Shown in pieces: positions 40,941 to 50,148 of a stretch of DNA of 64,000 nucleotides (within the stretch, counting starts at the first letter, position 1; every line of letters starts with the position of its first letter). The position numbers and the translations under genes were made by a program. The notes beneath the pieces were generated by a model. It was given only the letters and a program-made list of their open reading frames with translations. It was not told the DNA's origin and ran no database searches. Where the stretch lies: positions 1,674,001 through 1,738,000 of the forward strand of contig NZ_CP108036.1 in the NCBI RefSeq assembly GCF_036170895.1, read 5' to 3'. The stretch comes from Streptomyces erythrochromogenes (lineage in GTDB: Bacteria > Actinomycetota > Actinomycetes > Streptomycetales > Streptomycetaceae).

Positions 40941-41513
40941 TCAGCCCGTTCGCCCCACCATCGCGAGCAGCCTGGTCTGCGCGTCCGCGCCCGCGGGGAC
41001 CTCGACCGGCTCGGCGTACATGCCGCTGGCCGCGAGTGCGTCGGCGTACGGCATGACCTCTTTGATCGAGAACTCGACGAGGGTGTCGGGCAGCCGGTCG
41101 TCGGCGCCGATGCCGCGGCAGAGGTCCCAGGTGTGCACGACGCAGTCGGCGGTCAGCTCCGAGCAGTACGCCGACCCGAGCGCGGGCCCGTACGAGAGCC
41201 GGACGGTCCGCTCCAGTGCGCCGGACGCGGCGAAGGCGGCGTGCGCGGCGCCCGAGGCCCTGTCCCACGCGGCGACCGGGTCGTCCCCCAGCACGTCCCC
41301 GGAGAAGGCGTCGCCCAGCTCCTCCACGGTGCGGCCCTCGGTGATCAGCGGCGGGATCCAGAGCTGCTCCCCGGTGACGTGGTTGACCAGGTCCCGCACC
41401 GTCCACTCCGAGCACGGGGTGGGCGCGTCCCACTGGTCGCCCTTCACGGCGCGCACCTGCTCGCCGAAGAACCGCAGCGCTTCGGCGTGCCGTTCGAGCA
41501 GCGTGTCGGACAT
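40941..41513 (-). CDS. TIGR03086-like/DinB-fold (mycothiol-dependent maleylpyruvate isomerase N-domain) protein
   Basis: The 190-residue protein starts with the helix-bundle signature WDAPTPCSEWTVRDLVNHV, where the last His and later LTADCVVHTWDLCRGIG supply metal ligands of the DinB/MDMPI fold. In actinobacteria this fold is used by mycothiol-dependent transferases for detoxification. Whether this member binds mycothiol cannot be seen. ATG 41513 has GGGAG upstream. It is divergent from a methyltransferase gene across 191 bp of relatively A+T-rich sequence that should hold both promoters. Confidence 0.85.
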   Translation of the reverse strand: MSDTLLERHAEALRFFGEQVRAVKGDQWDAPTPCSEWTVRDLVNHVTGEQLWIPPLITEGRTVEELGDAFSGDVLGDDPVAAWDRASGAAHAAFAASGALERTVRLSYGPALGSAYCSELTADCVVHTWDLCRGIGADDRLPDTLVEFSIKEVMPYADALAASGMYAEPVEVPAGADAQTRLLAMVGRTG

Positions 41514-41704
41514 GGCTCCCACCGCCCTCCGCCGGGGGTGACATCCCCCTGGTGCAACTCTCCTCGCCCCCGTACGGCCCTGCCACCGACCCACCCAACC
41601 TCCTTGTCAACCAAGGGCAGTGTCCACATGTCAAAACGCATATCTCGAATGGCGAACTGATCGCCTACGGTGGTGCCCACGCTTCGACGAGGAGGGGTAC
41701 GGCC

Positions 41705-42535
41705 ATGGACGCCACGAACGCCGCCAAGGAGACCGCCGTCTACACGCACGGCCACCACGAGTCGGTCCTGCGCTCGCACCGCTGGCGCACGGCCCGGAAC
41801 TCCGCCGCCTACCTGATCGGCGAGCTCCGCCCCGGCCTGTCGGTGCTGGACGTCGGCTGCGGCCCGGGCACCATCACGGCCGACCTGGCGGAGCTGGTCG
41901 CACCGGGCGGCCGGGTCACCGCCGTCGACGCGGCCGAGGACGTCCTGGCACAGGCCCGGGCCCACGCGGCGGAGCGCGGCCTGGACGACGCCGTGTCCTT
42001 CGCCGTCGCGGACGTGCACGCCCTGGACTTCCCCGACGACTCCTTCGACGTGGTCCACGCCCACCAGGTGCTGCAGCACGTCGGGGATCCGGTACGGGCG
42101 CTGCGCGAGATGCGGCGGGTGTGCCGGCCGGGCGGGGTCGTCGCCGCGCGCGACGCCGACTACGCGGCGATGACCTGGTACCCGGCGACGCCCGGGCTGG
42201 ACGAATGGCTGGACCTGTACCGGCGGGTGGCCCGCGCCAACGGCGGCGAACCGGACGCGGGCCGCTGGCTGCGGGCCTGGGCCCGCAAGGCCGGCTTCAC
42301 GGACGTGACCTCCTCGGCCACCGCCTGGTGCTTCGCCACCCCGGAGGAGACGGCATGGTGGTCCGCACTGTGGGCCGACCGGACGAAGGCCTCCTCGTAC
42401 GCGGACATCGCCGTCCGCGGCGGCCACGCGGCGACCGGCGACCTGGAGGCCGCAGCGGATGCCTGGCACACCTGGGGCGCCGACCCGGACGCCTGGTTCT
42501 CGGTCCTGAACGCCGAGATCCTGTGCCGGGCCTGA
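41705..42535 (+). CDS. Class I SAM-dependent methyltransferase (UbiE-like)
   Basis: The 276-residue enzyme has a canonical SAM site: SVLDVGCGPGTITADLAEL (motif I), RVTAVDAAEDVLAQA (motif II), SFAVADVHALDFPDDSFDVV (motif III region) and EMRRVCRPGGVVAARD. It is a small-molecule methyltransferase of unknown acceptor. ATG 41705 follows a strong GAGGAGGGG site. It is divergent from the DinB-fold gene, with 191 bp between start codons, and convergent with the DUF5107 gene, leaving 40 bp. Confidence 0.9.
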   Translation: MDATNAAKETAVYTHGHHESVLRSHRWRTARNSAAYLIGELRPGLSVLDVGCGPGTITADLAELVAPGGRVTAVDAAEDVLAQARAHAAERGLDDAVSFAVADVHALDFPDDSFDVVHAHQVLQHVGDPVRALREMRRVCRPGGVVAARDADYAAMTWYPATPGLDEWLDLYRRVARANGGEPDAGRWLRAWARKAGFTDVTSSATAWCFATPEETAWWSALWADRTKASSYADIAVRGGHAATGDLEAAADAWHTWGADPDAWFSVLNAEILCRA

Positions 42536-42575
42536 CCCGGCGGCGGTCACGGGCCCGCCGCCGGCGGGCGGGGGA

Positions 42576-44543
42576 TCAGACCGGCGGGCGCATGCGGAAG
42601 TCGTAGCGGGCGGGCAGCGGGCAGTCCGTGAGGACGGACCAGACCTCGGACAGGGTCTCCTCGCCCTCCCGCAGGTCGGGGAGTTCGAAGCCGTCCTCGA
42701 AGACCCGGCGGGCCGCCCGCACGTGGCCCTCCGCCGCGAGCAGCCGGGCCGCCAGCAGCCGGAAGCGGCCCTGTTCGCGCAGGGCCGGCCGGAGCCGGTC
42801 CCAGACGGCGCGGGCCTGGGGCAGCCGGCCCGCCGTGAGGAGCGCGGCCATCGCCTCCTGGCCGAGGGCCGACTCCGCGGCCGTCCACGGCTCGCCCCCG
42901 CGGCTCTCCACCACCAGGTCCTCGAAGGCCGCCGCGAATCCGTCGGCGGCCCGCGCCGCATCGCCCGCCAGCGCGTCCGCCACCGCCAGACAGCGCAGCA
43001 GGGGCCACTGCGACGGCGCCAGCGCCAAGCCGCGCTCCCAGCTCCGTACCGCCTGGGCGGTGTCACCCGCGTGCCACTGCGCCACCCCCAGGTGGTACTC
43101 CGTCAGCGGATCCGCGGGAGCCGTCTCCAGCATGTCCCGCCAGTGCGCGGCGACCAGGCTCGGCCCCGGCGGAACCACCCGCCGCGGGGCGGGCAGGACG
43201 CCCGTGCGCCACAGCTCCAGCCACGGCTCCTGCTCCTCGCCCAGCGTGGACTCCTCGAAGGGCGTACCCGGCAGCCGGTGGCCCGCGCACAGCACCTCCA
43301 GCGCTCCCCAGCCCGAGCCGACCGCGAGCCGCTCCCCCGGTTCGGTGTCGGCGTGGCCGCGCCACGCCTCGTACGCCGCGTCCACGCGCTCCCGCGGCAG
43401 TACGGCTTCCAGCGCGTCCTGCGCCGCGCCGCGGGCCGCCGCCCAGTCCGCGCCGTGCACCGCCGAGGGCTCTGCGGACAGCGGCCCGTACGCCTCCAGC
43501 CAGCTGAACTCCGCCCCGCCCTCCAGGCGTACGTGCTCCAGCTGGGTCCGGGCCAGCCCGGCCTGGATCTCCGCGTAGCCGCCCGTGCCCGGCTCGGTCA
43601 GCCACTCCTGCCAGCGCCGGCCGCCACCGCCCGCGCCCCACACGAACAGCTTCCGCCCGCGCAGCCGCCCGGTGGAGGTCTGCACCAGGCCCTGCCCGTC
43701 CGCGTCCAGGGAGGCGATCCAGGGCCGGGCCCCGTCCCGGACCTCGTAGAAGAAGTCGGCCGGGTACTCGCTGCGCAGCGGGTACGTGCGGTCCGCGGCC
43801 TCCCACTCCGGCACCGGGATGCGGCGCAGCGAGCGCTCGTACCCGAAGTGCCAGGCCTCGTCGGCGGGGGCCAGGACCCGGCTGCCCGGGTCCTCGGGGA
43901 CGGCGATGTTGGACCACCAGTAGACGGGGGCGGGCCGCTCGTGCGGGTTGCGCACGCGGACGCCGACGTACAGGAACTGCGAGTCCCCGGGCAGCCACAG
44001 GTCCACCTGGAACGGCAGGTCGCGCAGCCGCTCCCACTCCCACAGCCGGACCATCACGCCGCCGTCCGGGGCGGGGACCAGGGCGGCGTGCAGCGGGGCG
44101 CAGGACAGGGTGGTGTGGCCGGTCGCGCCGGTGTTCCACTCGATGCCGCCGGAGAACCAGGCACCGTTCAGCGCGAAGTTGGCGGGCTGGAACACCGGGT
44201 TGCGGTAGAGCAGTTCGCGCCCGGTCGGCAGGTGGACGAGCGAGTGGACCCGCCCGCCCAGGCCCGGCAGCACGGTGACCCGCAGGTGCTCGTTCTCGAT
44301 GACGACGGCCTCGAACTCCCGCTCCGCACGCTCCCGCCGGTACCCGTCGCGGATCCGTACGGGCAGCAGCGAGCGCAGCGGCTCGTACCCGATCTGGCGG
44401 GCCATGTCACGCGGCAGGCCGTCGCGGGAGCGCTCGTCCAGGACGTGCACGCCGTCGGGCGCGCGCAGGGCGGGCAGCGGGTTGTCGGAGCCCAACGGGG
44501 CTGCGGGGAGGGTCAGTACGGCGCGTCGGACGGTGGTGGCCAT
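42576..44543 (-). CDS. DUF5107/TPR protein (aldose-epimerase-like sugar-binding fold)
   Basis: The 655-residue protein has an N-terminal DUF5107 region (residues about 40-330; NEHLRVTVLPGLGGRVHSLV, NPVFQPANFALNGAWFSGG, PVYWWSNIAVPED). This recalls galactose-mutarotase-like beta-sandwich enzymes. A C-terminal array of TPR-like helices follows (about 480-620; ADPLTEYHLGVAQWHAGDTA, RSWERGLALAPSQWPLL). It probably acts on or senses a carbohydrate, but no catalytic assignment is safe. The start is taken as ATG 44543; a GTG at 44558 is possible, and neither has a clear ribosome-binding site. Confidence 0.8.
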   Translation of the reverse strand: MATTVRRAVLTLPAAPLGSDNPLPALRAPDGVHVLDERSRDGLPRDMARQIGYEPLRSLLPVRIRDGYRRERAEREFEAVVIENEHLRVTVLPGLGGRVHSLVHLPTGRELLYRNPVFQPANFALNGAWFSGGIEWNTGATGHTTLSCAPLHAALVPAPDGGVMVRLWEWERLRDLPFQVDLWLPGDSQFLYVGVRVRNPHERPAPVYWWSNIAVPEDPGSRVLAPADEAWHFGYERSLRRIPVPEWEAADRTYPLRSEYPADFFYEVRDGARPWIASLDADGQGLVQTSTGRLRGRKLFVWGAGGGGRRWQEWLTEPGTGGYAEIQAGLARTQLEHVRLEGGAEFSWLEAYGPLSAEPSAVHGADWAAARGAAQDALEAVLPRERVDAAYEAWRGHADTEPGERLAVGSGWGALEVLCAGHRLPGTPFEESTLGEEQEPWLELWRTGVLPAPRRVVPPGPSLVAAHWRDMLETAPADPLTEYHLGVAQWHAGDTAQAVRSWERGLALAPSQWPLLRCLAVADALAGDAARAADGFAAAFEDLVVESRGGEPWTAAESALGQEAMAALLTAGRLPQARAVWDRLRPALREQGRFRLLAARLLAAEGHVRAARRVFEDGFELPDLREGEETLSEVWSVLTDCPLPARYDFRMRPPV

Positions 44544-44607
44544 GGGGAAATGGAACACGCCACGGCGTCCGGTGCACAGGGGTTCCGCGGATCACCACCG
44601 GTCAGGA

Positions 44608-45507
44608 TTACGCAAAGGCCCCCGCCACCAGATCCGCGAGGAGCGCGCCCGCACGGCCGTCCGGGTCGAGGTCCGGGTCGTAGATGGTGACGTTCAGTCC
44701 GACGCAGCGCGGTGACCCCACCAGTACGCCGAGCAGTTCGGCGACCTCCTCCGGCAGCAGGCCCCCGGGGTCGGGGCTGTCCACGGCGGGCATCACCTCC
44801 GGGTCGAGCACGTCGGCGTCCAGGTGCACCCAGAACCCGTCGGTCACCGGCGGGTGCAGGCCGTCCAGCGCGGAGCGGGCGACGGCCGCGGCGCCCCGGC
44901 GGCGGATCTCGCCGACGGTGGCGGCGAAGATCCCGGCCTCCGCCAGTTCCAGGAGGTCCGCGTCCCCGTCCCGGATCCCGAACAGCCGGACGTCCTCGTC
45001 CCGCAGGTACGGCGCGAGCCCCTCCAGGTCGCTGAGCGAGGGTTGCCCGCGGCCGGTGGCCAGGGCCAGCTCCTCGCCGCCCGCGGCACCGACGGGCCCG
45101 TTGACGGCGGTGTTGCCCGGGTGGCGGAAGTCGGCGGAACCGTCGACGGCGGCCAGGCCGTAGCGGCCGGTCCGGCGCATGGCGAGGGAGGCGCCGAGCT
45201 GGATGGAGCAGTCCCCGCCGAGGACGACGGGGAACTCCCCCGCCTTCAGGTGGCGTTCGATCCGGTCGGCGAGGGCGACGGTGTACGCGGCGAGGGCGTC
45301 GGCGTTGAAGACGCCGTCGCCCTCCTTCCAGTCGCCGCGGTCGTAGCGGGGCGGGACCACGACACCGCCCTCGCGCGCCCCGAGCCTGGCGAGCAGGCCC
45401 TGCTCGCGCAGGGCGCCCGCGAGCTTGTAGACACCGGGGACGGTCCCGGGCGCGGGCGGCCGCAGACCCAGGTTGGACGGGGCATCGAGCAGTACGAGGG
45501 TGCGCAT
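44608..45507 (-). CDS. Arginase/agmatinase-fold protein with both metal-binding histidines replaced
   Basis: The 299-residue protein has the ureohydrolase fold but altered Mn sites. The GGDHS block reads GGDCS (Cys100), DAHxD reads DGSAD (Asp122, Ser124, Asp126), and the third block HLDADVLDP keeps Asp230 and Asp232. C-terminal DSPDPGGL and LNVTIYDPDLDPDG are family-like. Actinobacterial relatives often have Cys at the first site, but the loss of the second His is unusual. Activity on arginine or agmatine is doubtful; it may use a single metal or act on another guanidino compound. ATG 45507 is the start. Confidence 0.82.
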   Translation of the reverse strand: MRTLVLLDAPSNLGLRPPAPGTVPGVYKLAGALREQGLLARLGAREGGVVVPPRYDRGDWKEGDGVFNADALAAYTVALADRIERHLKAGEFPVVLGGDCSIQLGASLAMRRTGRYGLAAVDGSADFRHPGNTAVNGPVGAAGGEELALATGRGQPSLSDLEGLAPYLRDEDVRLFGIRDGDADLLELAEAGIFAATVGEIRRRGAAAVARSALDGLHPPVTDGFWVHLDADVLDPEVMPAVDSPDPGGLLPEEVAELLGVLVGSPRCVGLNVTIYDPDLDPDGRAGALLADLVAGAFA

Positions 45508-45632
45508 CCCCTCATCCTGCGCGATGCGGCGGCGCGGCGGAGGAAATCGTCGCGGCCGGATCCGGAACGATGCCGGGCCCGGCCCGTACGGCCGGCGGAT
45601 CCCTCCCGCCGAGCCGCGCTCCGTAGGGGGCC

Positions 45633-46190
45633 TCATCGTGCGCGCGGCATCCCGGCGGTGACGGCCCAGCGTTCGTGGTCGCGCCAGGCGCCGTCGACGT
45701 GGAGGAAGTCGGGGGACAGGCCCTCCAGCCGGAAGCCGGCGCCCCGGACGAGTGCGATCGAGGCGGTGTTGCCGGGCTGGACGTTGGCCTCCAGCCGGTG
45801 CAGGCCGAGGCCCTTCCCGGCGGGGGCGAAGGCGTGGTCGAGGACCAGTCCGAGGGCTTCGCGCAGGAGCCCGCGGCCGGCCGCGTGCGCGAAGGCACCG
45901 TAGCCGAGGGCCCCGCACTGGAAGGCGCCCCGCACGATGTTGTTGACGTTGACGAATCCGGCCAGGGCGCCGGTGCCGAGCTCGCACACGAGGAACCCGG
46001 CGCGGGCGTCGCCCTCGGCCAGCCGGGTCGCGTAGGGCTCGTACTCCTCGACGGTGGCGGGCGGGAACAGCCAGGGGCGGTGGAGGTCCCGGCTCTCGCG
46101 GACGCGGGCGGTGAACTCGGGCCCGTCGACGAGCCGGTAGGGCCGCAGGCCGACGCGGCCTCCCTCCCGGACGTAGATCGAAATGGTCAT
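45633..46190 (-). CDS. GNAT-family N-acetyltransferase (RimJ/RimL-like)
   Basis: The 185-residue protein has the RimJ-type order: LRPYRLVDGPEFTARVRESR, then the strand GFVNVNNIVRGAFQCGALGY, then the acetyl-CoA loop AHAAGRGLLREALGLVLDH (the usual RGxG-type region), then LHRLEANVQPGNTASIALV and GFRLEGLSPDFLHVDGAWRD. It acetylates an amino group of a protein or small molecule. ATG 46190 is divided from the divergent gene start at 46225 by only 34 bp, so promoters must overlap the coding starts. Confidence 0.9.
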   Translation of the reverse strand: MTISIYVREGGRVGLRPYRLVDGPEFTARVRESRDLHRPWLFPPATVEEYEPYATRLAEGDARAGFLVCELGTGALAGFVNVNNIVRGAFQCGALGYGAFAHAAGRGLLREALGLVLDHAFAPAGKGLGLHRLEANVQPGNTASIALVRGAGFRLEGLSPDFLHVDGAWRDHERWAVTAGMPRAR

Positions 46191-46224
46191 CCGCCCAGGC
46201 TAGGGCCTGTGACACGATCGGGTC

Positions 46225-46950
46225 ATGATCATGGACGGGACGAATGCGGCGCTGCGCCGCCGGGCCGCGCTGAACAACGCCTCGTGGTGCGACGCGGTCT
46301 GCCGCGCGCACGGCCTGAAGCCGCGGTACGACGGCGGGGACCTCTGGCTGAGCGCGGTGCGGACCCCGCCGCTGTATCCGGATGCCGTGACCCTGGACGG
46401 GGCCGTCCCGGCGGAGCGCGTGCTCCGGCCGGTCGACACCGGCTCCCCCGGCTGCTCGGTGAAGGACAGCTTCGCCGACCTGGACCTGGCCGGGGACGGC
46501 TTCGAGGTGCTGTTCGAGGCGCAGTGGATCCACCGGCCGGCCGGGGCCCCGGTCCCGGCGGCCGGCCCGTCCGCACCGCAGTGGTCCGAGGTCGGCGACG
46601 CCGCGGAGCTGGCGGCCTGGGAGGCCGCCTGGGACGGCGAGGAGAGCACCGGGCTGTTCAAGCCCTCCCTGCTCGGCGGGGACACCGCCTTCCTCGCCGG
46701 CCGCGCCGGGGGCCGGATCGTCGCCGGGGCCGCCCTGCACACCGGCGGCGGCGTGGTGGGAGTCTCCAACCTGTTCGCCCGCGACGGGGCCGGCGCCGAC
46801 ACGGCCTGGGCGGGCGCCCTGGCCGCGACCGCCGCCCGCCGGCCGGACCTGCCCGTGGTCGGCTACGAGCACGGCGAGGACCTGGACACCGCCCTGCGTG
46901 CCGGCTTCACCGCCGTCGGCCCGCTGCGCGTCTGGCTGCGGACCGCGTGA
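46225..46950 (+). CDS. Hypothetical protein with GNAT-like C-terminal half
   Basis: The 241-residue protein is not assigned to a named family. Its C-terminal half has the strand-helix pattern of a GNAT fold (GRIVAGAALHTGGGVVGVSN, then an Ala-rich helix, then ALRAGFTAVGPLRVWL), but the acetyl-CoA pyrophosphate loop is not evident. The N-terminal half (residues 1-105) looks like a separate domain seen in stand-alone actinobacterial proteins. ATG 46225 and an in-frame ATG at 46231 are both possible. The 34-bp gap to the divergent acetyltransferase suggests leaderless or overlapping promoters. Confidence 0.7.
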   Translation: MIMDGTNAALRRRAALNNASWCDAVCRAHGLKPRYDGGDLWLSAVRTPPLYPDAVTLDGAVPAERVLRPVDTGSPGCSVKDSFADLDLAGDGFEVLFEAQWIHRPAGAPVPAAGPSAPQWSEVGDAAELAAWEAAWDGEESTGLFKPSLLGGDTAFLAGRAGGRIVAGAALHTGGGVVGVSNLFARDGAGADTAWAGALAATAARRPDLPVVGYEHGEDLDTALRAGFTAVGPLRVWLRTA

Positions 46951-47075
46951 CGGCCGGCGTGACGGCCCTGGTGGCGGGCACCTTCTGCGGCTGATCGTCC
47001 GTCAAGCTCCGTTGTCAGTGCCTCCCCATAGTGTGGAGACATCACTCGGGGAGCTTCGAAAAAGGGGGCACAATC

Positions 47076-48134
47076 ATGTCCGCAAACAGGATCCAGCACA
47101 AGGTGAATCACGTCGCGCTGGTAGTGGACTGTTCGGGTTCCATGCATCAGCACCAGAATCAACTCGTCCGTGTGGTGGACGAGTTCGTGTCGGGGCTGAA
47201 GGCCGAGTCGGACAACCTCGGCCATGAGACGCGGATCAGCCTCTACGCCTTCGACCACAAGGTGGAGAATCTGGTCTGGGACATGGACGTGAAGCACCTG
47301 CCGTCCATGCGGGGCCTTTACAAGGTGAAGAACGGCGCCACCGCTCTCATCGAAGCCTCCCTGAAATCCCTGGACGACCTGGGCCACATCTGGGAGGAAT
47401 ACGGCGAGCACAGCTTCCTCCAGATCGTGGTGACGGACGGCGAGGAGAACGCCTCCGGCGGCGACCGGCGGCACGACGGCAACATGGCCGTCCTCGGCCC
47501 CTGGCTCGACCGGATCACCGCGAAGATGGGCTCGCTCCCGGGCCACTGGACCTCCGCGATCCTCGTCCCGAACTCCCTGGCGAAGCGGACCGCCCAGAAC
47601 TACGGCTTTCCGGCCGGGAACATCGCCATCTGGGACGCGGATTCCCAGGAGGGCGTCAAGGAGGCCATCGGCACCGTCCGCGCCGCCGCCACCAGTTTCC
47701 TGCGCGGCCGCGAGAAGGGCGTGCGCGGCACGAAGAACCTGTTCGCCGTCGGCCAGGACATTTCCGTCGACGACGTACGCGCCCACCTCGAACCGATCGC
47801 GGCCGACAAATACCGGCTGCTGGAGGTCGAAGCAGATATGGGAATCCGCTCCTTCGTCGATGCCCACCCGGACGTGACCTATGAACGCGGCTCCTGCTAC
47901 TACCAGTTGGGAAGCCGGGTCCAGGTACAGCCCGACAAGGAGGTCGTCGTCGTCGAGAAGGGCACCGACCGGGCCTACACGGGCGACGCGGCGCGCAGCC
48001 TCCTCTTCGGCACCGGCGTCCGGGGGACCGTCTCCGTGAAGGCGGGCCACAACCCCGAATTGGAGGTCTACGTGCAGAGCCTTTCGGTGAACAGGAAGCT
48101 GAAGGCGAGGACGCGCCTGCTCGTCATGGTCTGA
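47076..48134 (+). CDS. Orphan von Willebrand factor A domain protein
   Basis: The 352-residue cytosolic protein begins with a VWA domain (residues about 10-215). Its MIDAS motif is VVDCSGSM (Asp18-x-Ser-x-Ser), and TDGEENASGG corresponds to the later metal-contacting loop. The C-terminal 135 residues (SSCYYQLGS-like segment GSCYYQLGSRVQV, then ARSLLFGTGVRGTVSV) look beta-rich and I do not recognise them. There is no partner ATPase or kinase beside it. ATG 47076 has a strong AAAAAGGGGG site. Codon choice looks slightly less G+C-biased than the neighbours. It is tail-to-tail with the S9 peptidase gene, only 3 bp apart. Confidence 0.8.
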   Translation: MSANRIQHKVNHVALVVDCSGSMHQHQNQLVRVVDEFVSGLKAESDNLGHETRISLYAFDHKVENLVWDMDVKHLPSMRGLYKVKNGATALIEASLKSLDDLGHIWEEYGEHSFLQIVVTDGEENASGGDRRHDGNMAVLGPWLDRITAKMGSLPGHWTSAILVPNSLAKRTAQNYGFPAGNIAIWDADSQEGVKEAIGTVRAAATSFLRGREKGVRGTKNLFAVGQDISVDDVRAHLEPIAADKYRLLEVEADMGIRSFVDAHPDVTYERGSCYYQLGSRVQVQPDKEVVVVEKGTDRAYTGDAARSLLFGTGVRGTVSVKAGHNPELEVYVQSLSVNRKLKARTRLLVMV

Positions 48135-48137
48135 GAT

Positions 48138-50135
48138 TCACGAAGAGGTCTCCAGGGTGAGCCTCGGGACGTCGGTGCGTTCGATCCCGAAGACCTGCGC
48201 GTAGAGCGACAGTTCGGCCTCCAGCGCCCGGACCATGGTGTCGGCGCGGCGGAAGCCGTGGCCCTCGCCCTCGAAGGCCAGGTAGGCGTGCGGCACCGGC
48301 CGGCCCCGCATCGCGGCCGTCAGCCGCTCCGCCTGGGCCGGCGGGCACACCGCGTCGTCAAGCCCCTGGAGCAGGACGAACGGCGCCGTGATCCGGTCGG
48401 CGTTGGCCACCGGGGAGCGCTCGCGGCTCACGACGGCGAGGGTCTGCGGCGGCCCGGCCAGACCGTCGATGTAGCGGGATTCCAGGTCGTGGGTCTCCTC
48501 GGCGAAGCCCAGCAGGTCCAGCACCGGGTAGATGATCGCCGCGCAGGCGTACAGGTCGGTCGCGGCCAGCGACGCCGCCGCCGTCCAGCCCCCCGCGCTG
48601 CCGCCGCGGATGGCCAGCCGGACGGGATCGGCGGTGCCCTCGGCTGCCAGCGCCCGGGCCACCGCCGCACAGTCCTCCACGTCCACCACGCCCCACTGTT
48701 CGCGCAGCCGCTCCCGGTAGGCGCGGCCGTAGCCGGTGGAGCCGCCGTAGTTCACCTCGACCACGCCGATCCCGCGCGAGGTGAAGTAGGCGATGTGCAG
48801 GTCGAGTACGGGCGGCACGTGGTCGGTGGGGCCGCCGTGCACCCACACCACGTACGGGGGCAGTTCGTCGGCGGCGGCCCGGCAGGCCGGGTGGTGCGGC
48901 GGGTAGACGTGGGCGTGGATCTGCCGGTCGTCCGGGCCGAGGAAGGTGCGGCTCTGCGGCTCGGGGTAGTAGGCCGGGTCCACCGGGTCCGCGCCCTGCG
49001 CGCCGACGACCCTGGCGTGCCCGCTGGCGGTGTCCAGCTCGACCACCTCGTAGGCGCTGCGCGGGCTGGCGGCGACCCCGTAGACCCGGCTGCCCTGCAC
49101 GGCGAGCGTCGGCTGCCATGCCGTCCACGGCCCGGCCGCGTCCACCAGGTCGCCGCTCTCCGGGTCCAGGATGCCGAGCACCGAGGAGCCCTGGCCGTGC
49201 AGCACGGCGACGAGCCCGTCGGGGAGCGGGGCGATCCAGCGCAGCCCGGGCTTCCACAGGGCTCCCCCGAACTCCTCTTCCCGCAGGCACAGGTTGACGG
49301 CCCACCCCGTGTCCGGGTCCACCCGGTACGGGTTCCACCAGCCGCCGCGGTCACTGACCGCGAGGAGGGTTCCGTCGGCCGTCCACTCCACCTGGGCGAC
49401 GGACTCGTCGGGGCCGCCGAGGACGGTCCGGGCCCCGGACAGTCCCCCGTCCGCGGTGACCTCGGCCAGCTGCAGCTCGGTGCCGTCCCAGGGCATCAGC
49501 GGGTGGTCCCACACCAGCCAGGCCGCCCGCCGGCCGTCCGGGGACAGCCGGGGTCCCGTGGTGAAGCGGTGCCGGTCGTCGGTGAGCTCCCGTACCGACG
49601 ACCGGTCCCCGGCCGCCGACCCGTCCAGCGGTACGGCGGCCAGCACCCGGCGCACATCGCTCGGCGCGGGCCCGGTGAACTCCTCCAGCACGCACCAGAC
49701 CTCGCCCCCGCGCAGCACCGGGTCGGCCCAGCGCAGCCCGCCGCCCGTCGCGGACACCGGGGTGAGGGGCCGGGGCTCGGGGGCTCCGGGCGCGTCCGGC
49801 TCGTACGCGTACAGCCGCTGATCGGCGAAGTGGACGAAGACCAGCAGGGGGCCGCCGCTCGCCCGCTCGGCCCCCGCCCAGGGCAGGCCGCCGTACTCGG
49901 TGAACCGGCTGCGCACGTTCCACGGCGCGGGCAGCTCGCTGACCTCGGTCCCGGCCCCGGCGGGGCGGCGGCGTACGAGGGTGCGGCGGCCGGCCTCCTG
50001 CGGCCGGGGCTCGGTCCACCACACCTCGTCGCCGACCGCGCCGAGGTATTCGGGGCGTCCGTCGAGCGAGGCCGCGAGGCCTGCGTCGATCGGCGAGGGC
50101 CAGCTCCCGTACGGGCAGGTCTGCATGGCGGCCAT
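48138..50135 (-). CDS. Prolyl-oligopeptidase-type serine peptidase (S9 family)
   Basis: The 665-residue protein has an N-terminal beta-propeller (TolB/PD40-like repeats such as GPRLSPDGRRAAWLVW and VEWTADGTLLAVSDRGG) and a C-terminal alpha/beta hydrolase domain. The nucleophile motif is IRGGSAGGW, the acid is in LQGLDDAVCPPAQ and the histidine in FEGEGHGFRR. It should cleave short peptides in the cytosol. It is the last gene of a coupled set with M20 and DppA-like peptidases, which together could finish peptide or D-amino-acid peptide breakdown. Start is ATG 50135 (GTG 50138 and ATG 50126 are alternatives). Confidence 0.9.
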   Translation of the reverse strand: MAAMQTCPYGSWPSPIDAGLAASLDGRPEYLGAVGDEVWWTEPRPQEAGRRTLVRRRPAGAGTEVSELPAPWNVRSRFTEYGGLPWAGAERASGGPLLVFVHFADQRLYAYEPDAPGAPEPRPLTPVSATGGGLRWADPVLRGGEVWCVLEEFTGPAPSDVRRVLAAVPLDGSAAGDRSSVRELTDDRHRFTTGPRLSPDGRRAAWLVWDHPLMPWDGTELQLAEVTADGGLSGARTVLGGPDESVAQVEWTADGTLLAVSDRGGWWNPYRVDPDTGWAVNLCLREEEFGGALWKPGLRWIAPLPDGLVAVLHGQGSSVLGILDPESGDLVDAAGPWTAWQPTLAVQGSRVYGVAASPRSAYEVVELDTASGHARVVGAQGADPVDPAYYPEPQSRTFLGPDDRQIHAHVYPPHHPACRAAADELPPYVVWVHGGPTDHVPPVLDLHIAYFTSRGIGVVEVNYGGSTGYGRAYRERLREQWGVVDVEDCAAVARALAAEGTADPVRLAIRGGSAGGWTAAASLAATDLYACAAIIYPVLDLLGFAEETHDLESRYIDGLAGPPQTLAVVSRERSPVANADRITAPFVLLQGLDDAVCPPAQAERLTAAMRGRPVPHAYLAFEGEGHGFRRADTMVRALEAELSLYAQVFGIERTDVPRLTLETSS

Positions 50136-50148
50136 CACCGGGCCCCGC

